From Notamacropus eugenii (taxonomy: Eukaryota; Chordata; Mammalia; Diprotodontia; Macropodidae): a stretch of 64,000 nt of DNA. How positions within the stretch are numbered: the first letter of the stretch is position 1; the number at the start of each line of letters is the position of its first letter. This document shows, in pieces, positions 46,961-56,750 of the stretch. The notes beneath the pieces are model-generated. The model did no database searches and was not told where the DNA came from. It saw only the letters and a program-made list of their open reading frames with translations. The DNA lies in assembly GCF_028372415.1 (NCBI RefSeq), contig NC_092875.1, positions 435,061,377 through 435,125,376 on the forward strand. The letters are read 5' to 3'. Made by a program: the position numbers and the translations under genes.

Positions 46961-47553
46961 AACTAGGTATGATTTGGGTGGAGGGGAGGGGAAAACTAGA
47001 AATTAACAGGAAAAGTACCTCAGATTTCTATACTACTTTTACCAGAAAGAGTTCTTTCCCTTTATAAAGTTGACAATATCAAAGGATGTACCAATGTGCA
47101 GAAGAAATATGAAACATTTAGGAAAGAGAATCCAAGTTTTTTGTACACTTTAAAGTTGAGTCTACACAATACAAAACATCAGATGTTTTGTCTCTGTTAA
47201 TGCCACACATCTGGATTGACTAAAGTTGGAACCACATTGGTGGGATATTCTGACATAATGTAAACATTTGGTCTCCCTTCTTCAGTGTCTGTCTTACCTC
47301 TTCTGAATATAAAACACCCTCTGATATCAGTAGCAGCTCTTTTCAAGAAAACAAATGTTTAAGGTGAAGGATAAAAGGAAATTTGGCCTTTTGTTTCTCT
47401 CCTGACTGAGAGCTAATTCCAGCCTGTTCTTAGACTTTACTACTCAACCTCCTAGATCCTCCAAGGTGAAAATTAGGACCTTCTCCCACTGACCCTTGAA
47501 AATAAAGCCAAATATATTTCAACACGGAGTCCTTGCTGTCTGTCATTGTCTTA
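46961..47553. other. Unassigned DNA, LTR-like signals
   Basis: A 'tataaaa' at 47308-47314 and an AATAAA at 47501-47506 occur in the same orientation about 190 bases apart, and 'gtccttgctgtctgtcattg' follows. This spacing could be an LTR promoter and polyadenylation signal, but no ends are defined and no second copy is found. Confidence 0.3.
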
Positions 47554-47760
47554 TCATTTGCATTTCTCCTTTTCAGACCATAATTTCTTTTGTTCCCAGG
47601 CTTCTTCCTTGAAGTAGGATAGATAGTACCTACATCCCTGATAGCACTTTTTCACCTCTCTGGTTACACACCAGCCAGTGTGCCTCCCATGGAGGTGATG
47701 GAAAGCATCCCCAGCTAGCTCCAAGCAGCACATTAGACAAAGCAGCATAATGAGCTGCAT
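47554..47760 (-). CDS. Candidate small secreted cysteine-containing peptide
   Basis: A minus-strand frame of 68 codons starts at an ATG at 47758-47760 in a favourable context ('aacaaaatgc', A at -3) and ends TGA at 47554-47556. Residues 1-19 (MQLIMLLCLMCCLELAGDA) look like a classic signal peptide with an Ala-x-Ala-like cleavage site. The rest is basic and aromatic, with Cys spaced C-x7-C-x3-C and a fourth Cys near the C-terminus. A TATAAA on the same strand lies 49 bases upstream (47809-47814). No repeat is recognised across it. I do not recognise the family; the spacing of the first three Cys recalls defensin-type peptides, but the usual later Cys are missing. It could be a first exon, a relic or chance. 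Confidence 0.3.
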   Translation of the reverse strand: MQLIMLLCLMCCLELAGDAFHHLHGRHTGWCVTREVKKCYQGCRYYLSYFKEEAWEQKKLWSEKEKCK

Positions 47761-47839
47761 TTTGTTGAGGGCTCTCCAGGTCCCCAAAATCTTTCTCAAA
47801 TGCGATTGTTTATAAAATGTTTGATAAAAATAAATGATG

Positions 47840-48855
47840 CTTTCAATTTAAACAAAATTTCACACTGTTACTGGTTTTAATAACAGTTTTGACAGATGAG
47901 ATTTTCATCATCTGTTTTTTCTTTGTGAAGGCTTCTTCAATAAACTAAAAATGCTTTAAACTAACAGATGTGACTATAAAGTAAGGCTTGAGTGTGAGAC
48001 ATCAGGAACTGAGGCTTGTCAAATGCTTCAACATAGAAATTTATTCCTAGCGTAAGCATCTCCTGGGTATCAGGAGAGTCACCAACCTAATGATTGCCGG
48101 CTAACGTGTGAAGCTCGTTTTAGCAGCAAGATGCCAGTTATCCCAAACTGGGAGCCAATGGGTGCTTGCTCAGCTCCATTCTCCCTCTGGCTCTCACTCT
48201 CTCAGTTTCCCCTGCTATCACAGATTTAGGAAGCAGTCTGCCCCAAATTGTTCAAACTGATGTTGATGTTTGACAAACTGATGATTCGTGATTTTTTTCC
48301 CATCAGTGAAAAGCTCAAAATTTTTCAATTTCAACGATATTCTGTTTGCAATAAACAAGTTATTTTTTGTCTATTAAAAAAATAAGCAGATATTTTAACA
48401 GACTGGAGCCCTGTAATGCTAATTGTGGTGCTCCATTTTTTAAAAAAGTGCCACTGCCTAAAAAAATGTGTTTGTTGTTTTTTTTAACTTCTCCATGTTG
48501 TCTTTATATATATTTTAGCAGTTATCCTTGCGTAGTGAAAAGAGGCCCTATGATAGGATTGTAGGCAAATTAGAAATTATTGCAAAAACAAAATCGTCTG
48601 AAGAATTCTATATGTGTGAAAGGGTGCTATAGCTCACCCTCCAGAAAGAAAACAATTTTTCATAAAATTTTCTGTATTCAAAATGAGACATCATCCTGCA
48701 TAAGGAATATGTTCTATATAGGTCATGTCAAAAAGATCTGTTTCAGGTATACCCCAGGCTCAAAGTGTGTCAACAATGTGACACAGAAGCTCAAAATTTC
48801 ATTCTAATAATGGTAAACATTCTATCGAGAACAAGGAGCTAGCAGGAGGAAGAGG
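47840..48855. other. Repeat-free DNA
   Basis: About 1 kb without a repeat signature, including 'gggagccaatgggtg' (CCAAT-type) near 48150 and several CpGs around 48050-48120 ('ctagcgtaagc', 'gccggctaacgtgtg'). It may be regulatory or simply old unique sequence. Confidence 0.35.
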
Positions 48856-48859
48856 CAAT

Positions 48860-49385
48860 GGGGAGGGTGATGGTCCCTCTTATGCCCTTATGAGACTACA
48901 GCTGGGGTACTGTATTCAATTATGGGGGCTATATTTTAAGAAGGGTATTGACAAACTTGAGAATCTCAAGGGGGATGATTAGAATAATGACGTTACCAAG
49001 CCACATGAGGACTAATTGAAGGATATGGGAATATTTAGTCTAGCAAATGGCATACTTCAGAGGGATCCGATAGCTATTTTTAAGTATTAAAAAGTTTCTA
49101 AGCAGGAGAGAGATGAGACCAGTTCTGTTTCATGTAAGAGGGACAGACTAAGGTCAGTGGGTGGAAGCTATGAAGAGGCATCTTTCAGCTCAAAATCAGA
49201 ATTTCCAAGCATATAAAGCTGTCACAAGAAGAAATGGAAGAAGGTGAGTTCCCTGATATTTGGCATCCTCAGGCAAAGATTAGAAGACCATTTTTCAGGA
49301 ATATTGCAGAGAGGCATTAAGGCTTCAGGTGAAAGTTAGATTAGATGATCTTTTAGGTCCTTGCCAACTCTATTATGCTACGACT
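48860..49385 (+). repeat. L3/CR1-type LINE 3' region
   Basis: 'agactacagctggggtactg', 'tcaattatgggggctatatt', 'ggtattgacaaacttgag', 'taagagggacagactaagg' and 'gatcttttaggtccttgcc' followed by 'aactctattatgctacgact' match the end of CR1/L3 ORF2 and the tail. Confidence 0.75.
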
Positions 49386-50155
49386 CAAAATGATTTAAAA
49401 TAAGATGCTGAGAACTGTGGAATTCTATTCACAAATTTCCCACTACTTTATCATTTCAAATATCTTAGACTCTGCCCTGAAGTTGTTCTTCAAAAGTAGA
49501 CATACTAGTGCTGACTTTCTTCTTGGGAGGGTTAATGAATGCGATTCATTGTATTCTCCTTTTTGTTTGCTCCAAAAACATTATTCAGATTCTAAGTAAT
49601 AATACTTTTTTAAAAAAATGAAGATGGGAGTCACTTTCAATTATGAATAGGGAAATTGGCTTGAAGTGCAGTCCTGTGCATGTCCATTCTCTCAGGCCAT
49701 CTTAATTGCATCTTGGTTTTCAACAGTGATGGGAATGTATCAGTCAGTAGAGGTGGAACAGCCAATGCCTTGTACCAGGGTGCCACAACATCTCGAGGCA
49801 AACTTCCTTCTTGTAATGGAGTAGGCTTCATCCTGGCAGCAATCACCATCGTTACTCCAGCCCAAGTTTCCAGTAGGGTTAGGGGAGAGCAGGAGGTATA
49901 TTTGTCTGAGAGCATAATGATGAAGGTGGCAGGGGAGTGGGGGAGGGGGAAATGGACCAATGAAGGATAGGGGAAATATGAACTGATTGAATTAATCACT
50001 GAACACTATCCCCCTTCCCCTTCCTCACTACTTTGGCACTGGGAAAAAAAAAAAACCAACAACTCTACTCATATATCTGTTGTACAAGAATGGAAATAGG
50101 GAGAAATAATGTTAGTTATATTTGTTCAATAAAATGCTGCCTTTGCCTGAACATA
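49386..50155. other. Unassigned DNA, open on both strands
   Basis: A plus-strand ATG frame of 96 codons (49680-49970) and a minus-strand frame, 92 codons from its first ATG at 49915 to 49637, overlap almost fully. No domain is recognised in either. A processed-pseudogene fragment or a conserved non-coding element are alternatives. Confidence 0.35.
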
Positions 50156-50159
50156 TAAC

Positions 50160-50830
50160 TGTCCCTATATGCATTCACTTTTCCCTCCAGTCTCAGATGA
50201 AGAGGATTCCCTTTTGCTCTCTAAAGGTAATACTTCTATATGTACTTTAGACAATAGCCTTTCTCAGCCTTCTCCAAACTACGTTAGCCAACCTTGTTTC
50301 TCATTGCTCTGAAACAACCACATTTTTTTCTAGTCAATCAAGTCTTCTCACTTTCCCCCTTTTCACACCATTCTCAATCCCACTTCTATAACTTTGCATT
50401 TTTTCTCTCCACCCAGGATGTCTTGATTGATTTTGTCCAGGTTATACTAATTTTTTAAGGCCTATCTCCAATTTAATTTGCTCCATAAAGCCTTCTCTCA
50501 ACCACTTAAACTCACAATGTCATATCACACCTTTGAACTCCTTTAGCATGTATTATCAGAAAGATAAGCAGGTAGTCACCTAGGCAAGTCACTTAACTCC
50601 ATTTGCCTTAGCTTTCTCATCTGGAAAATGAACTGGAGAAGGAAATGGTAAGTATCTTTGCCAAGAAGAGTCAGACACAATTGAAAATGACTATGCAATC
50701 AGAAAAAAAACAGCTTATTAGTTAATTGTTCTCCCATTGTGTCATATTGATTACTCTAGTATCCTGAATACATTATAATATTCTTGAGGACAAGGACTCA
50801 GGCTTATCAAACTTAATTGATTCTTTGACT
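50160..50830 (+). repeat. L2-type LINE 3' region, sense, split by a SINE
   Basis: 'ctctccacccaggatgtctt', 'aaggcctatctccaattta' and 'ccataaagccttctctc' before the SINE, then 'attcttgaggacaagg' after it, fit the sense L2 pattern. The match is weaker than at 18.5 or 60 kb. Confidence 0.5.
50575..50715 (+). mobile_element. tRNA-derived SINE with RTE-type tail, 5'-truncated
   Basis: 'tcacctaggcaagtcactta', 'cttagctttctcatctgg', 'gaactggagaaggaaatgg' and 'caagaagagtcagacacaat' with an A-rich end. The head is missing. Confidence 0.75.
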
Positions 50831-51650
50831 GGCTCACATTGTCTTCATCCGCACTTGCCAGCTAGTGTAAAAACATTCAAGATAATAATGTGTATACCAA
50901 GTATAAGATGACTTTTATTTCAATCAAATCAAAATGAAGTAACCATGGAAAGGACTCAGAGTAAATACATTAATCATTAATATAATTTTCCTTACCCTTT
51001 GGTGATCCCCAGCTGTTTCTGGGAGCCTAATGTTTTCCAAATATGTAGCAATATGTTATAGCTTAAGATCTTTTTGGAAAAGAAATAACCTTGGGCATGT
51101 TAGAAAACATTCCAATATTCCACTGAGTCACTCCTTCACTTTGATGAATCTCATGCAGCAATCCATTTTTATGGTAGTCCTCTGAAGTTTGTCTTCTCCT
51201 GAGCCGACACTTTCACATAGATTACTGTATTGCTAGAAAGCCAATTCTCTGACATTCTGATGAGTACCAATTTCACCACCAAAACTCAAAGTGGCATGTT
51301 TGGACTTGCCCGGAAAGAAAAAGAAAAATGGGGTTGTCAGTAAGAGGTAATCTTCTTTCCAAATGAATCTATACCATACAAATAACTCATTGTAATAAGT
51401 GGAGGTACATAGGTGAGAGCATATGTATCTTACATATGACTCCCTATAAAGGCAGATACAAGTGACTCCTTCCAGGATGGGGTGGGGGGAGGTGTGAGAA
51501 AGAACCCCTTACCCCCACCACTCAGGTCTGCTCTTACTTTTTATGTGCTCTGAACTGTCCTCCAAAAAATGGGGGGGGGAACAAAAGGAACAAATGTATG
51601 ATTAAAAGCTCACAAATGCTAAAGACAACTTCAAAGGTCAGTGGGAAGGG
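50831..51650. other. Unassigned DNA
   Basis: About 0.8 kb; no family recognised. Poly-G runs occur at 51480-51490 and 51571-51578. Confidence 0.35.
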
Positions 51651-51812
51651 TCTCTCACATGCCTGAGAATGGAGCATGGTCCAGGCACAGCATCAGCCCC
51701 AGCCCTGGCCCCTGCCCCAGCCCCAGATCAGGTGCAGCCACTGCTGAAGCAGAGGCTGCTTCTGGAGCCCTCCACTTAACAAAGCTCAAAAGTTAAGTAA
51801 TTAGTTGGGAAA

Positions 51813-52893
51813 ATGAGCAAACAGGGAAAAAAGAAATAGGCTATAAATTCTTACTTATTTTTGGTGAAGAGGTATATTCTTATGTCATTGGTGATGAAGA
51901 ATATCAAAACATACAGCCAGAAGAAAATAAGAAAACCAAAACTCCTGCATCCAAAGGCTCTAGGAAAAAATATGAATTAGTCTCAGGTAGTGGAAGAGGT
52001 CAAAAAAAGGATTTTGAAAATCAAGTAAGAAAAGTAGAGGAAAAATTGGGAAAAGAAATGAGAGTGATGCAAGAAAATCATGAAAATCAAGCCAACTGTT
52101 TGGTAAAGGGATTTCAAAAATACTGAAAAAATAACACCTTAAAAAATAGACTAACTCAAATGGCAAAAGAGATCCAAAAATCCAATGAGGAGAAGAATGC
52201 CCTAAAAAACAGAATTGGCCAGATGAAAAAGGAGGTTCAAAAGCTAAATGAAGAAAATAATTCTTTAAAAATTAGAATGGAGCAGATGGAAGCTAATGAC
52301 TTTATGAAAAATCAAGAAAATATAAAACAAAACCAAAAGAATCAAAAAATAGAAGACAATGTAAAATATCTCATTGGAAAAACAACTGACCTGGAAAATG
52401 GATCCAGGAGAAATAACTTTAAAATTATTGGACTGCATTAAATCCACGATCAAAAAAAAAAAAAAAAAAAAAGCCTAGACATCATCTTTCAAGAAATTAT
52501 CGAAGAAAACTGCCCTGATATTCTAGAACCAGACAGCAAAATAGAAACAGAACGAATTCACTGATCACCTCCAGAAAAAGATCCCCAAAGGAAAACTTCT
52601 AGGAATATTGTAGCTAAATTCCAGAATTCCCAGGTCAAGGAGAAAATATTACAAACAGTCAGAAAGAAACAATTCAAGTATCATGGAAACACAATCAGGA
52701 CAATACAGGACTTGGCAGCTTCTACACCAAGAGATCTAAGGATTAGGAATATGATGTTTCAGAGGCCAAAGGAGATAGGATTAAAATCAAGAATAAATTA
52801 CCCAGAAAAACTGAGTATTATTCCTTAGGGGAAGAAATGAAACTTAATGAAACCAAAGACTTCCAAGCTTTCTTGTTGAAAAGACCAGAGCTG
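51813..52893 (+). pseudogene. HAL1 ORF1 relic (outer element)
   Basis: It starts with 'atgagcaaacagggaaaaaa' and follows the intact ORF1 throughout; an uninterrupted stretch of 93 codons at 52160-52441 covers the coiled coil up to the YLIGKTTDLENGSRR block. Frameshifts, stops and an A-run at 52448-52471 disable it. The last codons lie beyond the inner element, from 55684. Confidence 0.8.
52878..52893 (+). repeat. Target-site duplication, left copy
   Basis: The 16-base 'gaaaagaccagagctg' recurs exactly at 55668-55683, flanking the inner HAL1. The T-rich opposite strand is consistent with L1-type endonuclease cleavage (TTTT/C-like). Confidence 0.95.
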
Positions 52894-53563
52894 GGTGGAG
52901 CCAAGATGGCGGAGTAGAAAGACACACATACACATAGCTCCGAACCCACAACCCATAGAACAGCTACAAAGAAGTAACTCACGGCGAATTCTGCACCCAG
53001 AGGCCACAGAACATTGGAGCAAGGGAGATTTCTGTTCTGGAGAGACCTGCAAACCTCTCGCAAAAGGTCCATCGCACTGCAGACGCGGAGCCCAGCCCAG
53101 CCCTGCCGCGGCCGCGGTACCAAGAAAAGCAGATCCGAGCGGGCTTCAGGGACAGGATCTCCAGCGGCCGCACAAGTCCCTCCACCCACAGGTGACAGGG
53201 GTCAGTGAGAGAGTCTCTTTGGCGGGTCGAGAGGGGAGTGGGGTGCCCCCATAACTCAGGCCCCCCCGGGAGGTAGAGGCTGGGAGGCGGGTGCAGACTG
53301 GGGCTCCCCAAGCAGGCGGGAGCCTGGATCCATTGTTGAAGGTCTGTGCATAAACCCCCTGAGGGAACTGAGCCTGAGAGGCGGCCCTGCCCTGACCTCA
53401 ACACCTGAACTTAATCTCACACTGAATAGCAGCCCTGCCCCCGCCAAAAGCCCTAAGGCTGGAAGCAGCATTTGAATCTCAGACCCCAAACGCTGGCTGG
53501 GAGGATCAGGAGGTGAGGTGGGTGTGAGGAGAATATTCAGAGGCCAAGTCACTGGCTGGGGAA
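52894..53563 (+). promoter_or_regulatory. HAL1 5' UTR with internal promoter features
   Basis: A GC- and CpG-rich stretch, otherwise rare in this window. The YY1-type motif 'caagatggcgg' (52902-52912) is at the element's 5' end, where L1 elements carry a YY1 site that sets the transcription start. CpGs cluster at 53070-53290, including two 'gcggccgc' sites at 53108-53115 and 53164-53171. Antisense frames of 75-141 codons across it are a by-product of GC-richness. Confidence 0.7.
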
Positions 53564-54652
53564 ATGCCCAGAAAAGGGAAAAGAAATAAGACCATAGAAG
53601 GTTACTTTCTTGGCGAACAGGCATTTCCTCCCTTCCTTTCTGATGAGGAAGAACAATGCTTACCATCAGGCAAAGACACAGAAATCAAGGCTTCTGTGTC
53701 CCAGCCCACCCATTGGGCTCAGGCCATGGAAGAGCTCAAAAAGAATTTTGAAAATCAAGTTAGAGAGGTGGAGGAAAAACTGGGAAGAGAAATGAGAGAG
53801 ATGAAAGAAAAGCATGAAAAGCAGATCAGCTCCCTGCTAAAGGAGAAACAAAAAAATGTTGAAGAAAATAACACCTTGAAAAATAGGCTAACTCAATTGG
53901 CAAAAGAGGTTCAAAAAGCCAATGAGGAGAAGAATGCTTTCAAAAGCAGAATTAGCCAAATGGAAAAAGAGATTCAAAAGCTCACTGAAGAAAATAGTTC
54001 TTTAAAAACTAGAATGGCACAGATGGAGGCTAAGGACTTTGTGAGAAAGCATGATATCACAATACAAAACCAAAAGAATGGAAAAATGGAAGATAATGTG
54101 AAATATCTCATTGGAAAAACAACTGACCTGGAAAATAGATCCAGGAGAGACAATTTAAAAATTTTGGGACTACCTGAAAGCCATGATCAAAAGAAGAGCC
54201 TAGACATCATCTTTCATGAAATTATCAAGGAAAACTGCCCTGAGATTCTAGAACCAGAGGGCAAAATAAATATTCAAGGAATCCACAGAACACCGCCTGA
54301 AAGAGATCCAAAAAGAGAAACTCCTAGGAATATTGTGGCCAAATTCCAGAGTTCCCAGGTCAAGGAGAAAATATTGCAAGCAGCTAGAAAGAAACAATTC
54401 AAGTATTGTGGAAATACAATCAGGATAACACAAGATCTAGCAGCTTCTACATTAAGGGATCGAAGGGCATGGAATAGGATATTCCAGAAGTCAAAGGAAC
54501 TAGGACTAAAACCAAGAATCACCTACCCAGCAAAACTGATTATAATACTTCAGGGGAAAAATTGGTCTTTCAATGAAATAGAGGATATTCAAGCATTCTT
54601 GATGAAAAGACCAGAGCTGAAAAGAAAATTTGACTTTCAAACACAAGAATGA
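53564..54652 (+). CDS. Retrotransposon RNA-binding protein ORF1p, intact
   Basis: A 362-residue LINE ORF1 protein, the nucleic-acid-binding and chaperone component of the retrotransposition particle in the cytoplasm. Order: a short variable N-terminus (1-50); a long Glu/Lys-rich coiled coil with heptads at about 51-160, expected to trimerise; the YLIGKTTDLENRSRRDNLKI block (181-200) leading into an RRM-like domain at about 195-285, with GLPE; TPRNIVAKF (253-261); and a C-terminal domain to about 350 with ITYPAKLIIILQ (319-330). It starts at the first ATG after the 5' UTR, and no upstream in-frame start in the element is better. No stop or frameshift is present. Length is close to that of other mammalian L1 ORF1 proteins. 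No ORF2 follows. Whether it is expressed cannot be judged from the sequence. Confidence 0.9.
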   Translation: MPRKGKRNKTIEGYFLGEQAFPPFLSDEEEQCLPSGKDTEIKASVSQPTHWAQAMEELKKNFENQVREVEEKLGREMREMKEKHEKQISSLLKEKQKNVEENNTLKNRLTQLAKEVQKANEEKNAFKSRISQMEKEIQKLTEENSSLKTRMAQMEAKDFVRKHDITIQNQKNGKMEDNVKYLIGKTTDLENRSRRDNLKILGLPESHDQKKSLDIIFHEIIKENCPEILEPEGKINIQGIHRTPPERDPKRETPRNIVAKFQSSQVKEKILQAARKKQFKYCGNTIRITQDLAASTLRDRRAWNRIFQKSKELGLKPRITYPAKLIIILQGKNWSFNEIEDIQAFLMKRPELKRKFDFQTQE

Positions 54653-55667
54653 AGAGAACCATGAAAAGGTGAACAGCAAAGAGAAGTCATAAGGGACTTA
54701 CTAAAGTTGAACTGTTTACATTCCTACATGGAAAGACAATATTTGTAACTCTTGAAACATTTCAGTATCTGGGTACTGGGTGGGATTACACACTCACACA
54801 TGCACACACGCACACATACATAGAGACAGAGCGCACAGAGTGAATTGAAGAGGATGGGATTATATCTTTAAAAAAAATGAAATCAAGCAGTGAGAGAGAA
54901 AGATATTGGGAGGAGAAAGGGAGAAATTGAATGGGGCAAATTATCTCTCATAAAAGAGGCAAGCAAAAGACTCATTAGTGGAGGGATAAAGAGGGGAGGT
55001 GAGAGAAAAACATGAAGTCTACTCTCATCACATTCCACTAAAGGAAAGAATAAAATGCACACTCATTTTGGTATGAAAACCTGTCTTACAATACAGGAAA
55101 GTGGGGGATAAGGGGACAAGCAGGGTGGGAGGGATGATAGAAGGGAGGGCATGGGGAGGAGGGTGCAATCTGAGGTCGACACTCATGGGGAGGGATAGGA
55201 TCAAAAGAGAGAATAGAAGTAATGGGGAACAGGATAGAATGGAGGGAAATATAGTCAGTCCTATACAACACAACTATTATGGAAGTCATTTGCAAAACTA
55301 CACAGATTTGGCCTATATTGAATTGCTTGCCTTCCAAAGGGAAGGGGTGGAGAGGGAGGGAGGTAAAGAAGTTGGAACTCAAAGTGTTAGGATCAACTGT
55401 CGAATAATGCTCTTGCCACTAGGAAATAAGAAATACAGGTAAAGGGGTATAGAAAGCTATCTGGCCCTACAGGACAAAAGAGAAGACGGAGACAAGGGCA
55501 GAGAGGGATGATAGAAGAGAGAGCAGATTGGTCATAGGGGCAATTAGAATGCTTGGTGTTTGGGGGGGGAGGGGATAAAAGGGGAGAAAATTTGTAACCC
55601 AAAATTTTGTGAAAATGAATGTTAAAAGTTAAATAAATAAATTTAATTAAAAGAAGAGAAAAGAAAA

Positions 55668-55683
55668 GAAAAGACCAGAGCTG
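55668..55683 (+). repeat. Target-site duplication, right copy
   Basis: Exact repeat of 52878-52893, directly after the A-rich tail of the inner HAL1. Confidence 0.95.
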
Positions 55684-55852
55684 AACTGAAACTTTGATTT
55701 TCAAATACAATCAAGAGGAGTATGAAAAGGTAAGCAGGAAATAAAAAACCATAAGGGCCTTAGTAAAGTTGAACTGTTTACATTTCTATGTGGGAATATG
55801 ATATTTGTAACTCATGAGACCTTTCTCAGTATTAGGACAGTTGGAGAGAAAG

Positions 55853-55854
55853 TG

Positions 55855-55930
<76 letters not shown>

Positions 55931-55942
55931 TGTGTGTGTGTA
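55853..55942. repeat. (TA)n(TG)n microsatellite in the HAL1 3' UTR
   Basis: A TA run followed by about 70 bases of TG. In the inner copy the equivalent position has a short CA-rich stretch (about 54790-54825), and in the 7.7-kb copy a 'tatatacatacagacag' remnant. Confidence 0.95.
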
Positions 55943-56750
55943 TCACAAGGTGAGTTGAATATGAAGAGATGGCATCTGAAAAATGTAAACAATGAAAATT
56001 AGGGGTTGAGCAGAATGTACTAGGAGAAAGAGAAAGGGAGAGGTAGAATGTAGTAAATCATGTCACATAAAAGAGGCAAGAAAAAGCTTTCAAATGGAGA
56101 GGAAAAAGGGGAAGGTGAGAGAGAATAAGTGAACCTTCCTTTCATCAGATTTGGCTTCAGAAGGGATTAATAACATACACACTCAACTGAGTATGGAAGC
56201 TTATCTTACCCTACAGGAAATCAGGGGGGAGGGGATAAGAAAGGAGGGATAATAGAAGGCATGGCAGATTGGGAAAATGAGCAAACCCTTTGGTAGAAAG
56301 ACAGGTCAAAGAAGAGAACTGAATAAATGGAGGGTGGGACAGAATAGAGGGAAATATAGTTAGTCTTTCACATCACTATTATGGAAGTGCTTTGCATAAT
56401 CACATGTGTATAACCTTTATGGAATTGCTTGCCTTCTCAATGAGGGTGGATGGGGAGAGAGGAAGGGAGAGAATGTGGAATTCAAAGCTTTACAAATGAA
56501 TTTTAGAGATCGTTTTTACATGCAACTAGGAAACAAAATATATAAGCAGTGGGGTATGGAAATCAATCTTACTCTACAGAAAAATAGAAGGGAAGGAGAT
56601 AAGGTGACAGAAGTATGATAGAAGGGAGGGGAGAATGGAAGAAAAAGAAATCAGAAAACACTTTGTTCTGGGGTGGTGATAGGGGAAAATGGGGATAAAA
56701 TTTGAAATTGAAAAAATTGGTGGAAACTGAAAATAAATAAATAAATTTAT

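Larger units (their letters stand above)
52894..55667 (+). mobile_element. Full-length young HAL1-type retrotransposon
   Basis: The 2.77-kb element has a complete structure. The 5' UTR starts 'ggtggagccaagatggcgg'. Intact ORF1 follows (53564-54652), then a 3' UTR of about 1 kb without ORF2 and an A-rich tail ('aagaagagaaaagaaaag'). A perfect 16-base target duplication flanks it. Retained CpGs, an open ORF1 and clean ends indicate a much more recent insertion than the host copy. Lacking ORF2, it would depend on an L1 ORF2 protein in trans (known for HAL1 elements; inferred here). Confidence 0.9.
51655..56750 (+). mobile_element. Old HAL1-type element interrupted by a younger one
   Basis: The 5' part (51655-52893) carries a decayed 5' UTR with 'agctcaaaagttaag', shared with the 7.7-kb copy, and most of ORF1. 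It breaks inside the 'gaaaagaccagagctg' segment of ORF1. The copy resumes at 55684 with the last ORF1 codons and a 3' UTR ending in an 'aaataaataaataaattt' tail. The sequence between is a separate full-length HAL1 insertion. Confidence 0.8.

Noticed and set aside
46961..47560. Third LTR with TATA and AATAAA signals
   Set aside because: The signals are suggestively spaced, but no ends, target duplication or second copy could be found.
52818..53666. Antisense frames of 75-141 codons and sense frames of 64-119 codons
   Set aside because: They lie in the GC-rich HAL1 5' UTR, where stop codons are rare; no domain is visible and they end at the element's limits.
54248..54522. Antisense frames opposite ORF1
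   Set aside because: Shadows of the ORF1 coding sequence.
55028..55710. Frames of 81-113 codons on both strands after ORF1
   Set aside because: They lie in the purine-rich HAL1 3' UTR; composition bias keeps frames open. No reverse-transcriptase or endonuclease motif, so they are not an ORF2 remnant.
55786..56002. Thr/His- and Cys/Val-rich frames
   Set aside because: Translation of the (TG)n tract in the HAL1 3' UTR.
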